Part shown: positions 42,731 to 52,488 of the stretch, piece by piece | Numbering within the stretch: position 1 is the first letter of the stretch | Layout: the number at the start of each line of letters is the position of its first letter | Made by a program: the position numbers and the translations under genes | Source of the DNA: Photobacterium aphoticum | GTDB lineage: Bacteria; Pseudomonadota; Gammaproteobacteria; Enterobacterales; Vibrionaceae | Assembly (NCBI RefSeq): GCF_001029435.1 | Contig: NZ_LDOV01000040.1 | Location: 1 to 64,000 of the forward strand | Length of the DNA stretch: 64,000 bases | Direction of reading: 5' to 3' | Notes under the pieces: generated by a model | Told to the model about the DNA's origin: nothing | What the model saw: the letters and a program-made list of their open reading frames with translations, nothing else | Database searches by the model: none

Positions 42731-45505
42731 ATGACCAAATATGGACTTCGTGCCAGGGTCTTCACCCTGACATTAGCACCGACACTGATTATCGGCCTCC
42801 TTCTCAGCGCTTTTTTTACCATGAGCCGCTATCGCGATCTGGAACATCAGCTCATCTCTACCGGTGCCAGCATCATTGAGCCGCTGGCGATTTCGACCGA
42901 ATACGGCATGGCGGATCAAAACCGGGAAGCGGTACGCCGCCTGATCAGTTACGCCCATCGCAAGCATTCACAAATAATTCGCAGTATCGCGGTGTTCAAC
43001 ACCCACAATGAACTGTTTGTGACCTCGAACTTCCACCGCAATTTCGAGGCGCTGATGTACCCGGACGATCAGCCCATTCCGTTGCTGCTGGAAACCCGGC
43101 TCAATAAGAACTCATTGATCTTGCGGGCCCCGATCCTCAAAGAAGGCCAGTTCAGCAATCCGTCCTTCCCCGGCTACCAGGCGCAAGCCTTGGGCTATAT
43201 CGCGCTGGAATTGGATCTGAGCGCGCTGCGTTTGCAGCAATATCAGGAAGTATTCACCGCCCTGATGGTACTGCTGCTAGGCCTGACCCTGTCGTCATTG
43301 TTTGCTTATCGCCTGATGAAAGACGTGACCCGCCCGATTTCGCACATGGTCAGCGTGGTCGACCGGATCCGTCGCGGCCATTTGGACGTGCGTATCGAAG
43401 GCCACCTGCTGGGCGAGCTGGATACCCTGAAAAACGGCATCAATGCGATGGCGATTTCACTGTCCGAGTACCACATCGAAATGCAGCAGAGCATCGATCA
43501 GGCCACCTCGGATCTGCGTGAAACGCTGGAGCAGCTGGAAATTCAGAACGTGGAATTGGACATCGCCAAGAAGCGAGCGCAGGAAGCCGCGCGCGTGAAG
43601 TCGGAGTTCCTGGCCAACATGTCGCACGAACTGCGTACCCCGCTGAACGGTGTGATTGGCTTTACCCGCCAGATGCTCAAGACCCGCCTGAGCAGCAGCC
43701 AGCAGGACTACCTACAAACCATTGAAAAATCAGCCAACAACCTGCTGACCATCATCAATGACATCCTCGATTTCTCCAAACTGGAAGCCGGTAAACTGCT
43801 GCTGGAAAACATCCCGTTTGATTTCACCGACTCCCTCGATGAAGTGATGAAGCTGCTGGCACCGAGTGCGCACGAAAAAGGCCTCGAGCTGACCCTCAAG
43901 GTCGATAACCGCATTCCGACCGGCATGATTGGCGATCCGCTGCGTATTCAGCAGGTACTGACCAACCTGATCGGTAACGCCGTGAAATTTACCGAGCGCG
44001 GCAACATTGATGTCTCGGTCGAGCTAAAAACCGACCGCGATGAAAGCCTAGAACTGCAATTTATGGTGCGCGATACCGGGATCGGGATCTCCGAGCGCCA
44101 GCAAGCCCAGCTGTTCCAGGCCTTCAGTCAGGCCGATGCCAGCATCTCGCGCCGCTACGGTGGCACGGGCCTGGGCTTGGTGATCACGCAGAAACTGGTG
44201 TCGCAAATGGGCGGCGAGATCAGCCTGACCAGCCGTTTACACCAAGGCTCGACCTTCTGGTTCAGCCTGCAACTGCACAAGACTGATCTGCCGGTGTCGC
44301 AGCCGATCCACACCCACGGCTTGCAGAACAAGAAGCTGCTGTTGATCGAGCCAAACATGCAGGCCGCTTCGGTGTTGCAGCAGCGTATGATCCACGCCGG
44401 TTTGCAGGTCACCTACCGCTCTACTCTGCCGGAAGAAGCGGAGAAGCACGACTTCACCTTGCTGAACTTGTCACCGGGCGAACAGCCGCCATTGGGCGAG
44501 CTGCTTGATCGCGTGTTCAAAGCCGAACAACTCAGTGACAAGGTCATCGTCAGCCTGCCAACCACCGAGCTGGCACTGTCGGATCGCCTGCTGAGCGCCG
44601 GCGTTGCGGCCTGTCTGCCAAAACCGCTGGGCCACCGAAAACTGCTGGAAACCTTGAGCTCTGAGCCGGAACAGTTACTGGAACCCGAGCCACTCCCAGA
44701 GCCACGCATTGCGCCGGCGATCCAACCGCTGACCGTGATGGCGGTGGATGATAACCCGGCTAACCTTAAGCTGATCTCCGCCCTGTTGAGTGAGCGTGTC
44801 GAAACCGTGATCACCGCCACCGGCGGACGCAAAGCGGTGGAATACGCCCAGCAGAAGCAGTTCGATTTGATCTTCATGGACATTCAGATGCCGGAAATGG
44901 ACGGGGTGACCGCGTGTCAGGCCATTCATGACACCCATTTGAACCACACTACGCCCGTGATTGCGGTGACCGCCCATGCCATGGCCGGTGAACGCGAACG
45001 CCTGATTGAAGCGGGGATGGACGACTACCTGACCAAGCCAATTGAAGAGCATATCCTGCAACAAATTCTGGCTAAATGGACCGATCCCAATAAATCGCTC
45101 TCACCGGCAATCGCCCTGTTGCCTAACGCCACCGAGTCACAGGCCAGCGAGTCGGTCGCGCAACAAAAAGCCGTGAGCTGGGATTGGGATCTGGCATTAA
45201 AGCAAGCAGCCGGTAAAGAAGACTTGGCCAAAGACATGCTGCAAATGCTGCTCGATTTCATGCCGGAAGTGGAGTTGCTGGTCAATGAAGCGCTGGATGG
45301 CAAAACCATTGATTTATGGCCGCCGATCCACAAACTGCACGGCAGCTGTGCCTACAGCGGTGTACCGCGCCTGAAGAGCCTCTGTCACACCATAGAGACA
45401 GAGCTGAAAGCCGGTGCCAGCACGGAAGACATCGAGCCGGAGCTGTTTGAGCTGATTGATGAAATGGAAAACGTGGTGAAAGCCTCAAAAGCCTATAAAA
45501 ACTGA
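42731..45505 (+). CDS. barA: Hybrid sensor histidine kinase BarA
   Basis: BarA is the tripartite kinase that phosphorylates UvrY/VarA and so drives the Csr small RNAs. Domains in the 924-residue protein: TM1 (about 10-30), periplasmic region (to about 170), TM2 (about 175-195), HAMP, histidine-kinase dimerisation with H299 (LANMSHELRTPLNG), ATPase domain with GNAVKFTERGN and RRYGGTGLGLVI, a receiver with the phospho-acceptor in FDLIFMDIQMPEMDG (near 718), and an HPt domain (about 825-924) with the His in KLHGSCAYSGV. The gene stands alone and has a terminator. Its downstream target csrA is in this window. Confidence 0.96.
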   Translation: MTKYGLRARVFTLTLAPTLIIGLLLSAFFTMSRYRDLEHQLISTGASIIEPLAISTEYGMADQNREAVRRLISYAHRKHSQIIRSIAVFNTHNELFVTSNFHRNFEALMYPDDQPIPLLLETRLNKNSLILRAPILKEGQFSNPSFPGYQAQALGYIALELDLSALRLQQYQEVFTALMVLLLGLTLSSLFAYRLMKDVTRPISHMVSVVDRIRRGHLDVRIEGHLLGELDTLKNGINAMAISLSEYHIEMQQSIDQATSDLRETLEQLEIQNVELDIAKKRAQEAARVKSEFLANMSHELRTPLNGVIGFTRQMLKTRLSSSQQDYLQTIEKSANNLLTIINDILDFSKLEAGKLLLENIPFDFTDSLDEVMKLLAPSAHEKGLELTLKVDNRIPTGMIGDPLRIQQVLTNLIGNAVKFTERGNIDVSVELKTDRDESLELQFMVRDTGIGISERQQAQLFQAFSQADASISRRYGGTGLGLVITQKLVSQMGGEISLTSRLHQGSTFWFSLQLHKTDLPVSQPIHTHGLQNKKLLLIEPNMQAASVLQQRMIHAGLQVTYRSTLPEEAEKHDFTLLNLSPGEQPPLGELLDRVFKAEQLSDKVIVSLPTTELALSDRLLSAGVAACLPKPLGHRKLLETLSSEPEQLLEPEPLPEPRIAPAIQPLTVMAVDDNPANLKLISALLSERVETVITATGGRKAVEYAQQKQFDLIFMDIQMPEMDGVTACQAIHDTHLNHTTPVIAVTAHAMAGERERLIEAGMDDYLTKPIEEHILQQILAKWTDPNKSLSPAIALLPNATESQASESVAQQKAVSWDWDLALKQAAGKEDLAKDMLQMLLDFMPEVELLVNEALDGKTIDLWPPIHKLHGSCAYSGVPRLKSLCHTIETELKAGASTEDIEPELFELIDEMENVVKASKAYKN

Positions 45506-45527
45506 TCGGCGCCTATCAACGGTAGCC

Positions 45528-45566
45528 ATAAAAAAACGGCGAGCCACTGGGCTCGCCGTTTTTCTA
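45528..45566. terminator. Bidirectional terminator between barA and acpS
   Basis: AAAAAACGGCGAGCC-ACTG-GGCTCGCCGTTTTT, a 10-bp stem with A and T flanks, between converging genes. Confidence 0.93.
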
Positions 45567-45620
45567 CATTTTCTCTGTGCATACCTGCACTTGCCCTGCA
45601 CTTTACAGAGCTTTCTCAGA

Positions 45621-46001
45621 TCAGGATTCGAGGATCACGGTCGCCACCGCGTATTTTTTCTCATCCGCGATGGTCAGATGCACATGATTCACGCCCATCT
45701 GTGCTGCCAGCTCTGCGGCCTTGCCAGACAGCTGCAACACCGGCTTGCCCAAATCATTATTGCTGACAGTAAAATCCTGAAAGCTCACGCCACAGGCAAT
45801 ACCCGTGCCCAAGGCTTTCGCCCCCGCTTCTTTGACCGCAAAGCGTTTGGCCAAATAGCGCTCTTTGAGCTTCAAGGAATGGAAAATCGCCAGCTCTGAC
45901 GGGGACAACACCCGCTCCGCAAAGGCATCCCCACTGCGGGCATACACTTTGCTGACGCGTTCAATGTCGGCGATGTCTGTGCCTAATCCGAGAATAGCCA
46001 T
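45621..46001 (-). CDS. acpS: Holo-[acyl-carrier-protein] synthase
   Basis: AcpS transfers 4'-phosphopantetheine from CoA to apo-ACP in lipid synthesis. The 126-residue protein starts MAILGLGTDIADIERV (metal-binding D9) and has the second metal site RFAVKEAGAKALGTGI (about residues 54-69) and the C-terminal VHLTIADEKKYAVATVIL. It begins one nucleotide after the pdxJ stop, which fits coupling at the end of the rnc-era-recO-pdxJ-acpS operon. Confidence 0.97.
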   Translation of the reverse strand: MAILGLGTDIADIERVSKVYARSGDAFAERVLSPSELAIFHSLKLKERYLAKRFAVKEAGAKALGTGIACGVSFQDFTVSNNDLGKPVLQLSGKAAELAAQMGVNHVHLTIADEKKYAVATVILES

Positions 46002-46002
46002 C

Positions 46003-46734
46003 TTAGCGACGCGCGCTCTGCATTTCAGCTTTCATGTCCGCCACCGCTTGGTGCAAGCCATCAAAGACCGCACGGCCAATGATCGAGTGACCAATGTTCA
46101 GCTCGTACAACTCCGGCAGTGCCGCAATCGGCTTCACGTTGTGGTATGTCAGGCCGTGGCCCGCGTTCACTTTGATGCCCTGATCGTGCGCGTAGCTGGC
46201 CGCTGCTGCGATTTTCTTCAGCTCCGCTTGCTGCTCTGCTTCGGTTTCAGCATCGGCGTAATGGCCGGTGTGCAGCTCAATAAACGGCGCACCACACGCC
46301 ACAGCGGCATCAATCTGACCGCGATCGGCATCAATGAACAGCGACACTTTAATGCCTGCAGCTGTCAGGGTTTCGGTGGCCGCTTTCACTTTGTCCAGCT
46401 GACCCACCACATCCAAACCGCCTTCCGTGGTTAGCTCTTCACGCTTTTCCGGTACCAGACACACAAACTCCGGCTTGGTCGCCAGCGCGATTTGCACCAT
46501 CTCGTCAGTCACCGCCATTTCCAGATTCATGCGGGTCTGGATGGTTTCACGCAAAATACGCACGTCGCGATCAGTGATGTGACGGCGGTCTTCACGCAAA
46601 TGAATGGTGATCCCATCGGCACCGGCGCGCTCAGCAACTTCTGCGGCGTGCACAGGATCCGGATAACGGGTGCCACGCGCGTTACGCAGTGTAGCAACGT
46701 GATCAATATTAACGCCGAGTAAGATGTTGTTCAT
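46003..46734 (-). CDS. pdxJ: Pyridoxine 5'-phosphate synthase
   Basis: PdxJ condenses 3-amino-1-hydroxyacetone phosphate with deoxyxylulose 5-phosphate to pyridoxine phosphate. The 243-residue TIM barrel shows LLGVNIDHVATLRNARGT at the N-terminus, the phosphate/ligand stretch ITIHLREDRRHITDRD, FVCLVPEKREELTTEGGL, and IELHTGHYAD near 185. It overlaps recO by four bases. The order recO-pdxJ-acpS is the classical one. Confidence 0.98.
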   Translation of the reverse strand: MNNILLGVNIDHVATLRNARGTRYPDPVHAAEVAERAGADGITIHLREDRRHITDRDVRILRETIQTRMNLEMAVTDEMVQIALATKPEFVCLVPEKREELTTEGGLDVVGQLDKVKAATETLTAAGIKVSLFIDADRGQIDAAVACGAPFIELHTGHYADAETEAEQQAELKKIAAAASYAHDQGIKVNAGHGLTYHNVKPIAALPELYELNIGHSIIGRAVFDGLHQAVADMKAEMQSARR

Positions 46735-47441
46735 TTTCCGGTACTCCTTCCTCTAGGGATAAACAATTCCCTGCTTTTTAATGGTTTGCCGCCAAGATAC
46801 GGCTTTAATGCCATCCGTGTAAAGCGCTTGGCTGCGCGCAACTGGTCGGGGGTCTCAAACCGTCGGGCATCAATGGCCTTGAGCTGCTCACCGGTAAAGG
46901 TCAGCTGCCCGATGGTCAGGGATGCGATAAAACCCCGTTGCTCACGGTAGTTATAGGTCATGGTGTCATCCACCGGCAGACCGCTGCCCGCACAGTGGAG
47001 AAAGTCGATACCGTAGCCCAAGTGGTACAGTAATGCGAGTTCAAAACGGCGCAATGCCGGCTCTGGGTTATCCGCTTGCGCCAGCTCTCGCAGCACATTC
47101 AGATAATCCAGAAACAGCACGGGATAAGGGGTGTTGGTTTCCAGTACCCGCGCCACCAGCTCATTGACGTACATGGCGGAATACAAGATATAACTACGCA
47201 TCGGCAGACCAATACTGATCGGCTCAGCGTGTGTCAGCACGGGCATGGAGCCTTTGCCTGACCATTTCATGAAAAGGGGAGTAAAGGGCTGAAGCGCCCC
47301 TTTGAGATTGGAGCGCTTACGGCGCGCTCCTTTCGAGAGTAGCGTAATACGGCCTGAGTCCTCACTGAAGACGTCAAGGATCAGGCTCGTCTCACTGTAG
47401 GGACGAGCATGGAGGACAAAACAGCGCTGAAGCCCTTCCAT
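46731..47441 (-). CDS. recO: DNA repair protein RecO
   Basis: RecO is a mediator that loads RecA onto SSB-coated gaps (RecFOR pathway). The 236-residue protein has an N-terminal OB fold (CFVLHARPYSETSLILDVFSE, LLSKGARRKRSNLKGALQPF) and a helical C-terminal domain with LRRFELALLYHLGYGIDF. A zinc-finger pattern is not apparent. It is nine bases downstream of era and overlaps pdxJ. Confidence 0.95.
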   Translation of the reverse strand: MEGLQRCFVLHARPYSETSLILDVFSEDSGRITLLSKGARRKRSNLKGALQPFTPLFMKWSGKGSMPVLTHAEPISIGLPMRSYILYSAMYVNELVARVLETNTPYPVLFLDYLNVLRELAQADNPEPALRRFELALLYHLGYGIDFLHCAGSGLPVDDTMTYNYREQRGFIASLTIGQLTFTGEQLKAIDARRFETPDQLRAAKRFTRMALKPYLGGKPLKSRELFIPRGRSTGK

Positions 47442-47450
47442 GACCGTACC

Positions 47451-48356
47451 TTATAGATCGTCGATATAGCCTAGGCTACGCAGTGCGCGTTCATCGTCAG
47501 CCCAACCGGACTTCACTTTCACCCACAGCTCAAGGTAGACCTTACGTTCGAACAATTCTTCCATGTCCAAACGGGCTTCACGGCCGATCACTTTGATCTT
47601 CTCGCCCGCTTTACCGATCACCATTTTCTTCTGGCCTTTACGTTCAACCAGGATCAGACCGTTGATATCAAAACCATCGGTATCCGGGTTGTAGTCAAAG
47701 CGCTCGATTTCCACGGTCACCGAGTACGGCAGTTCATCACCGGTAAAACGCATCAGTTTTTCACGGATGATTTCAGAGGCCATGAAACGCTGAGAACGGT
47801 CAGTTACGTACTCTTCAGGGAAGTAAAACTGGCCTTCCGGCAAGTGCGCACGCACGATTTTTTCTACCGCTTCGATGTTTGTGCCGTGTTTGGCCGATAC
47901 CGGCACCACGTCGACAAATTCCATCTTACGCGACAGTTCCTGCAGGTGCGGGAACAACTCGTGCTTGTCTTTCACGTTGTCGACTTTGTTGATCAACAAC
48001 ACGGTTGGCAAGCCGCTTTTCGCCAGCTTGTTCAACACCATTTCGTCATCTGCCGTCCACATGGTGCCGTCCACAAGGAACAGTACCAACTCAACGTCGG
48101 TCAGTGAGCTGCTTGCGGCACGGTTCATCAAACGGTTGATGGTGCGCTTTTCTTCAATGTGAAGCCCTGGGGTATCCACGTACACTGCCTGGTAACCGTC
48201 ACGGGTATCAACACCCATAATACGGTGACGCGTGGTCTGCGGTTTACGGGAGGTGATCGACAACTTCTGGCCAACAAGGCGATTCAGAAGCGTTGATTTA
48301 CCCACGTTCGGGCGGCCAACAATGGCAATAAAGCCACAATGTTGCTTATCTGTCAT
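47451..48356 (-). CDS. era: GTPase Era
   Basis: Era is an essential GTPase binding the 3' end of 16S rRNA and aiding 30S assembly. The 301-residue protein has G1 VGRPNVGKSTLLNRLVG (residues 13-29), G2 in TSRKPQTTRHRIMG, G3 DTPG, G4 INKVD, and a C-terminal KH domain with GLILVERKGQKKMVIGKAGEKI. It overlaps rnc by four bases (48353-48356), the coupling known in E. coli. It is followed by recO. Confidence 0.98.
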   Translation of the reverse strand: MTDKQHCGFIAIVGRPNVGKSTLLNRLVGQKLSITSRKPQTTRHRIMGVDTRDGYQAVYVDTPGLHIEEKRTINRLMNRAASSSLTDVELVLFLVDGTMWTADDEMVLNKLAKSGLPTVLLINKVDNVKDKHELFPHLQELSRKMEFVDVVPVSAKHGTNIEAVEKIVRAHLPEGQFYFPEEYVTDRSQRFMASEIIREKLMRFTGDELPYSVTVEIERFDYNPDTDGFDINGLILVERKGQKKMVIGKAGEKIKVIGREARLDMEELFERKVYLELWVKVKSGWADDERALRSLGYIDDL

Positions 48357-49027
48357 GATTCCAACTGCTTAAGTGCAAGTTCTGCTGCTGCCTGCTCTGC
48401 CTTGCGCCGACTGCCGCCTTTACCAATAACAGGCTGATCCAAGCCCGCCACTTCACACTGCACGGTAAACTCTTGGTTGTGCGCTTCACCATGTACCTTG
48501 GTCACAGTGTACGCAGGCAATGGCAGGCGACGTCCTTGCAGGCATTCCTGCAGACGAGTTTTCGGGTCTTTCTGGTTGATGCCCGGCTTGATGGTTTCCA
48601 GACGCGTCTGGTACCACTTCAGCACAATACCACGTACCACTTCGATATCGCTGTCGAGGTAGATTGCACCAATGATCGCTTCTACGCAGTCCGCCAGAAT
48701 CGAGTCACGACGGAAACCGCCGCTCTTCAATTCGCCCGGGCCCAGTAGCAAGTGATCACCCAGATCAAATTCACGGCCCAATTCGGCCAGTGTCTTGCCG
48801 CGTACCAAGGTGGCACGCATACGGCTCATATCGCCTTCATCAACCGACGGAAAGCGATGATACAAATCATCGGCAATCACGAAGCTCAGAATCGAATCGC
48901 CCAGAAATTCCAGACGTTCGTTGTGTGTTCCGTTGGCACTACGGTGAGTCAGTGCCAGGGTCAACAAGCCTAAATCATTAAATTGGTACCCCAGCTTACG
49001 CTGAAGTCTATTTGCAGGAGTGGTCAT
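48353..49027 (-). CDS. rnc: Ribonuclease III
   Basis: RNase III cuts double-stranded RNA, including rRNA precursors. The 225-residue protein has the catalytic signature NERLEFLGDSILSFVIAD (about residues 36-53), the second acidic cluster LADCVEAIIGAIYLD, and a C-terminal double-strand RNA-binding domain (from about 155) with KGGSRRKAEQAAAELAL. The open frame extends to 49087, but the ATG at 49027 with GGGA upstream gives the family length. In E. coli rnc autoregulates its leader; whether that applies here is not tested. It starts about 12 nt after the lepB stop. Confidence 0.97.
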   Translation of the reverse strand: MTTPANRLQRKLGYQFNDLGLLTLALTHRSANGTHNERLEFLGDSILSFVIADDLYHRFPSVDEGDMSRMRATLVRGKTLAELGREFDLGDHLLLGPGELKSGGFRRDSILADCVEAIIGAIYLDSDIEVVRGIVLKWYQTRLETIKPGINQKDPKTRLQECLQGRRLPLPAYTVTKVHGEAHNQEFTVQCEVAGLDQPVIGKGGSRRKAEQAAAELALKQLES

Positions 49028-49038
49028 TTTTTCCCGAA

Positions 49039-49938
49039 TCAGTTTATGCCACCGATGCGACTGAATCGCACACCGGTAGGAATCCAAGATGGAAGTGCAC
49101 TATCAGCACCTCGTTCAAACTCAAAGCTGATCCAGATCCCGACCGCTTTACCCACGAGGTTGGCCTTTGGCACAAATCCCCAGTAACGGCTGTCCGCACT
49201 GTTGTCACGGTTATCACCCATCACAAAGTACTGTCCTTCTGGTACCACCCACTCATTAATACCAGGTCGAGGCTGGTAAGCCAGCGTGTTATCACGCTTA
49301 AGCGGATGCACCAAAATTTGGTGCTCGTGCTCACCCAATTTTTCATTGAATTGCACAAGACGGGTCATGCCCTGGCTAAAGTCGCTATCAGTCATGTTAG
49401 TTAGCGGCACAGGTTTACACTCTGAAGAACCTTTTGATGCAATACACAGTTCTTTGTGTGCGCTGTAACGCACAGTGTCACCTGGCAAACCAACCACACG
49501 CTTGATGTAGTCAATATTTGGCTGAGGCGGGTATTTGAACACCACCACATCACCACGCTCTGGCTCACCGGTTTCCACCAACTGGTGACGGAAAACTGGA
49601 TCTTTCAGACCGTAAGCAAATTTTTCAACCAAGATGAAATCACCAACCAACAGGGTTGGCATCATCGAACCGGATGGGATCTGGAACGGCTCATAAATAA
49701 ATGAGCGAAATACCATAATCAGCGCGATCACCGGAAACATAGAGCTAGCAGATTCTACCCAGCTCGGTTGCGGTGCAACGGCTTGTAGGGTTTGAGCATC
49801 CACCTGATCGCCGGCATTGGCCGCCGCCGCTTGAATTTTCAATTGACGTTTCGGTGCCCAGATAAACTTATCTAAAGCCCAAATGATCCCCGTCACCAGC
49901 GTCGCCAGCACAAGAATTAGCGAAAAAGTATTTGCCAT
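49039..49938 (-). CDS. lepB: Signal peptidase I
   Basis: LepB removes signal peptides at the outer face of the inner membrane. The 299-residue protein has two N-terminal hydrophobic segments (about 3-22 and 68-80), the nucleophile S91 in PSGSMMPTLLVGDF, the general-base K146 in DYIKRVVGLPGD, and GDNRDNSADSRYWGFVP near the C-terminus. GTAGGGA lies upstream of the ATG. It sits between lepA and rnc as in E. coli. Confidence 0.97.
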   Translation of the reverse strand: MANTFSLILVLATLVTGIIWALDKFIWAPKRQLKIQAAAANAGDQVDAQTLQAVAPQPSWVESASSMFPVIALIMVFRSFIYEPFQIPSGSMMPTLLVGDFILVEKFAYGLKDPVFRHQLVETGEPERGDVVVFKYPPQPNIDYIKRVVGLPGDTVRYSAHKELCIASKGSSECKPVPLTNMTDSDFSQGMTRLVQFNEKLGEHEHQILVHPLKRDNTLAYQPRPGINEWVVPEGQYFVMGDNRDNSADSRYWGFVPKANLVGKAVGIWISFEFERGADSALPSWIPTGVRFSRIGGIN

Positions 49939-50007
49939 ATTTGTCCCTACTTAATTAACTATCAGGCAAAACGGCCGGCAATGCCAAAACCGTTCGCTCG
50001 ATATAAC

Positions 50008-50034
50008 AATGCAGCAAGACCAGCCTGCTGCATT
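50008..50034 (-). other. Perfect 9-bp stem-loop between lepA and lepB
   Basis: AATGCAGCA and TGCTGCATT are perfectly complementary around a nine-base loop, in the 176-bp gap between lepA and lepB. No T-run follows on the minus strand, so it is more like an attenuator or mRNA-processing element than a strong terminator. Confidence 0.5.
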
Positions 50035-50114
50035 GCCATTATTATCAGTATCACGACCAATAAGGGTAACAACCCTCATCTTTTATTGTCCACTGATAAC
50101 AATAGGTTGTGATA

Positions 50115-51911
50115 TTACTTATCTTTGCCTACGTGCAGAATCGCCAAGAACGCTTCTTGAGGCAGCTCGACGTTACCGATCTGCTTCATACGTTTCTTAC
50201 CTTCTTTCTGCTTCTGTAGCAGTTTCTTCTTACGGCTTACGTCACCACCGTAACACTTCGCGATAACGTTCTTACGAAGCTGTTTAACGGTAGAACGTGC
50301 GATGATGTGGTTACCAATCGCCGCCTGGATAGCAATATCAAACATCTGGCGAGGAATGAATTCTTTCATTTTCTCAACCAAATCACGACCACGGTACTGG
50401 GCGTTGTCTTTGTGCGTGATGATCGCCAGGGCGTCAACACGGTCACCGTTCAACAGAATGTCCACACGTACCATGTCTGATTCTTCGTAACGCTGGAAGT
50501 TGTAGTCCAGAGACGCGTAACCGCGAGACGTTGATTTCAGACGGTCGAAGAAGTCCAGTACCACTTCTGACATCGGAATGTCGTAAGTCAGTGCCACTTG
50601 GTTACCGTGGTAAACCATGTCTACCTGAACGCCGCGCTTCTCGATACATAGCGTGATCACGTTACCCAGGTACTCACTTGGTACCAGGATGTTACAACGT
50701 GCGATTGGCTCACCCATGATTTCGATGTCGTTCACAGCCGGCAGTTTTGACGGGCTATCAACGTAAATCATCTCACCATTGGTCTTCTTCACTTCGTACA
50801 CTACGGTTGGTGCCGTTGTGATCAGATCCAAATCGTATTCACGCTCCAGACGCTCCTGGATGATTTCCATGTGCAACATGCCAAGGAAACCACAACGGAA
50901 ACCAAAGCCTAGCGCAGCAGAGCTTTCTGGTTCGTAGAACAATGACGCATCGTTCAGGCTCAGCTTGCCCAGTGCATCACGGAAGTTCTCGTAATCGTCA
51001 GACGATACTGGGAACAGACCGGCGTATACCTGAGGCTTCACTTTCTTAAAGCCCGGAAGCGGTTTTTCGCAGCCGTTCTTAGACAGTGTCAGGGTATCAC
51101 CCACTGGTGCGCCCAAGATGTCTTTGATACCACATACAACCCAGCCCACTTCACCGGTACGTAGTACGGTTTTGTCGACTTGTTTTGGTGTGAAGATACC
51201 CAGACGGTCTACACCCCAAGTCTGGCCGGTGCTCATCACTTTGATCTTGTCGTTCTTGTGCAGTTCGCCGTTTTTAATACGAACCAAAGAGACAACGCCC
51301 AAGTAGTTATCAAACCATGAGTCGATGATCAGAGCTTGTAGCGGCGCTTCCGGATCACCTTCTGGTGCAGGAATCGCAGAGACGATGTTTTCCAACACGT
51401 CATCCACACCAAGACCGGTCTTAGCTGAACAGCGCGTCGCTTCCATCGCATCGATGCCGACGATTTCTTCAATTTCTTCTGCTACACGATCAGGATCGGC
51501 GGCGGGTAGGTCGATTTTGTTCAAAATCGGCACCACTTCCAGGTCCATTTCAATGGCGGTGTAACAGTTAGCAAGGGTTTGTGCTTCAACACCCTGGCCC
51601 GCATCTACCACTAGCAACGCCCCTTCACAAGCGGCCAGTGAACGCGAAACTTCGTACGAGAAGTCTACGTGTCCAGGGGTATCGATAAAGTTTAGCTGGT
51701 AAGTTTCACCGTCTTTGGCTGTGTAGTCGAGCGTCACGCTCTGAGCCTTGATGGTGATACCGCGTTCGCGCTCAAGATCCATGGAATCAAGAACCTGCGC
51801 TGCCATTTCACGATCGGAAAGGCCGCCACAGACTTGAATTAGACGGTCGGATAAGGTCGACTTACCATGGTCGATATGTGCAATAATCGAAAAGTTACGA
51901 ATGTGCTTCAT
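50115..51911 (-). CDS. lepA: Translation elongation factor 4 (LepA, EF4)
   Basis: EF4 is a ribosome-associated GTPase that acts on stalled or back-translocated ribosomes and in subunit assembly. The 598-residue protein has the G1 motif IAHIDHGKSTLSDRL at the N-terminus, G3 DTPGHVDF, G4 NKIDLP, an EF-G-like domain II, and the LepA-specific C-terminal domain with VLFGFAILH-type replacements, ending KKLLQKQKEGKKRMKQIG. Strong codon bias fits high expression. It precedes lepB and follows rseC by 79 nt, as in E. coli. Confidence 0.97.
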   Translation of the reverse strand: MKHIRNFSIIAHIDHGKSTLSDRLIQVCGGLSDREMAAQVLDSMDLERERGITIKAQSVTLDYTAKDGETYQLNFIDTPGHVDFSYEVSRSLAACEGALLVVDAGQGVEAQTLANCYTAIEMDLEVVPILNKIDLPAADPDRVAEEIEEIVGIDAMEATRCSAKTGLGVDDVLENIVSAIPAPEGDPEAPLQALIIDSWFDNYLGVVSLVRIKNGELHKNDKIKVMSTGQTWGVDRLGIFTPKQVDKTVLRTGEVGWVVCGIKDILGAPVGDTLTLSKNGCEKPLPGFKKVKPQVYAGLFPVSSDDYENFRDALGKLSLNDASLFYEPESSAALGFGFRCGFLGMLHMEIIQERLEREYDLDLITTAPTVVYEVKKTNGEMIYVDSPSKLPAVNDIEIMGEPIARCNILVPSEYLGNVITLCIEKRGVQVDMVYHGNQVALTYDIPMSEVVLDFFDRLKSTSRGYASLDYNFQRYEESDMVRVDILLNGDRVDALAIITHKDNAQYRGRDLVEKMKEFIPRQMFDIAIQAAIGNHIIARSTVKQLRKNVIAKCYGGDVSRKKKLLQKQKEGKKRMKQIGNVELPQEAFLAILHVGKDK

Positions 51912-51990
51912 GAATAGGCGTGACTAACTCGTGATAAATAAATGAATGGGATCTACAGATCAAGTTGACGGATTCTACCGAATTTCCCCG

Positions 51991-52488
51991 CTACTCGCTA
52001 TCTTTCGATGCGGCATTTATTGCCAACCCTGCCGAAACAGGCTGACCTAAGACGCGGATCAGGTGCGGTTGATAGGCAGAATCGCCTTCTAATCGCGCTG
52101 CATAGTATTTCGCAATCCCCACGCCAAGCGCAGCGCAACCCAATGCGGTGAGGATCACTCCCAGCTCGCTTCCCCCTGCTAGGCTAACAAACCACCACTG
52201 ACCCAGGGCGGCGCCTACCACTAAGCATAGCAAAGGCAGTACATAGACTAATAACGCGGAATGGATCATGCTCCGCTCAGACAGGCCAATCTCCACCACA
52301 TCGCCGACATGGACGGACTGCGTGGTGTGAATGGTGAGCTGATGCTGACGGCCAGGCAACGCCTTACTGACGATGCCGCTGCCGCAGCTGTGTTGTGAAG
52401 CGCAGCTGCCGCAACTGGTTTGTTGCTGGCAGCTCACCTCTATTTTGCCAGGGTGGCAAGCAACCACCGTGGCCAGAGAGTGCATCAT
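51991..52488 (-). CDS. rseC: SoxR-reducing/sigma-E regulatory protein RseC
   Basis: RseC is an inner-membrane protein encoded with rpoE-rseAB and has been tied to sigma-E control and SoxR reduction. The 165-residue protein has a cysteine-rich N-terminus CQQQTSCGSCASQHSCGSG and two hydrophobic segments (about 81-100 and 105-125). It overlaps rseB by four bases and ends before lepA. Confidence 0.92.
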   Translation of the reverse strand: MMHSLATVVACHPGKIEVSCQQQTSCGSCASQHSCGSGIVSKALPGRQHQLTIHTTQSVHVGDVVEIGLSERSMIHSALLVYVLPLLCLVVGAALGQWWFVSLAGGSELGVILTALGCAALGVGIAKYYAARLEGDSAYQPHLIRVLGQPVSAGLAINAASKDSE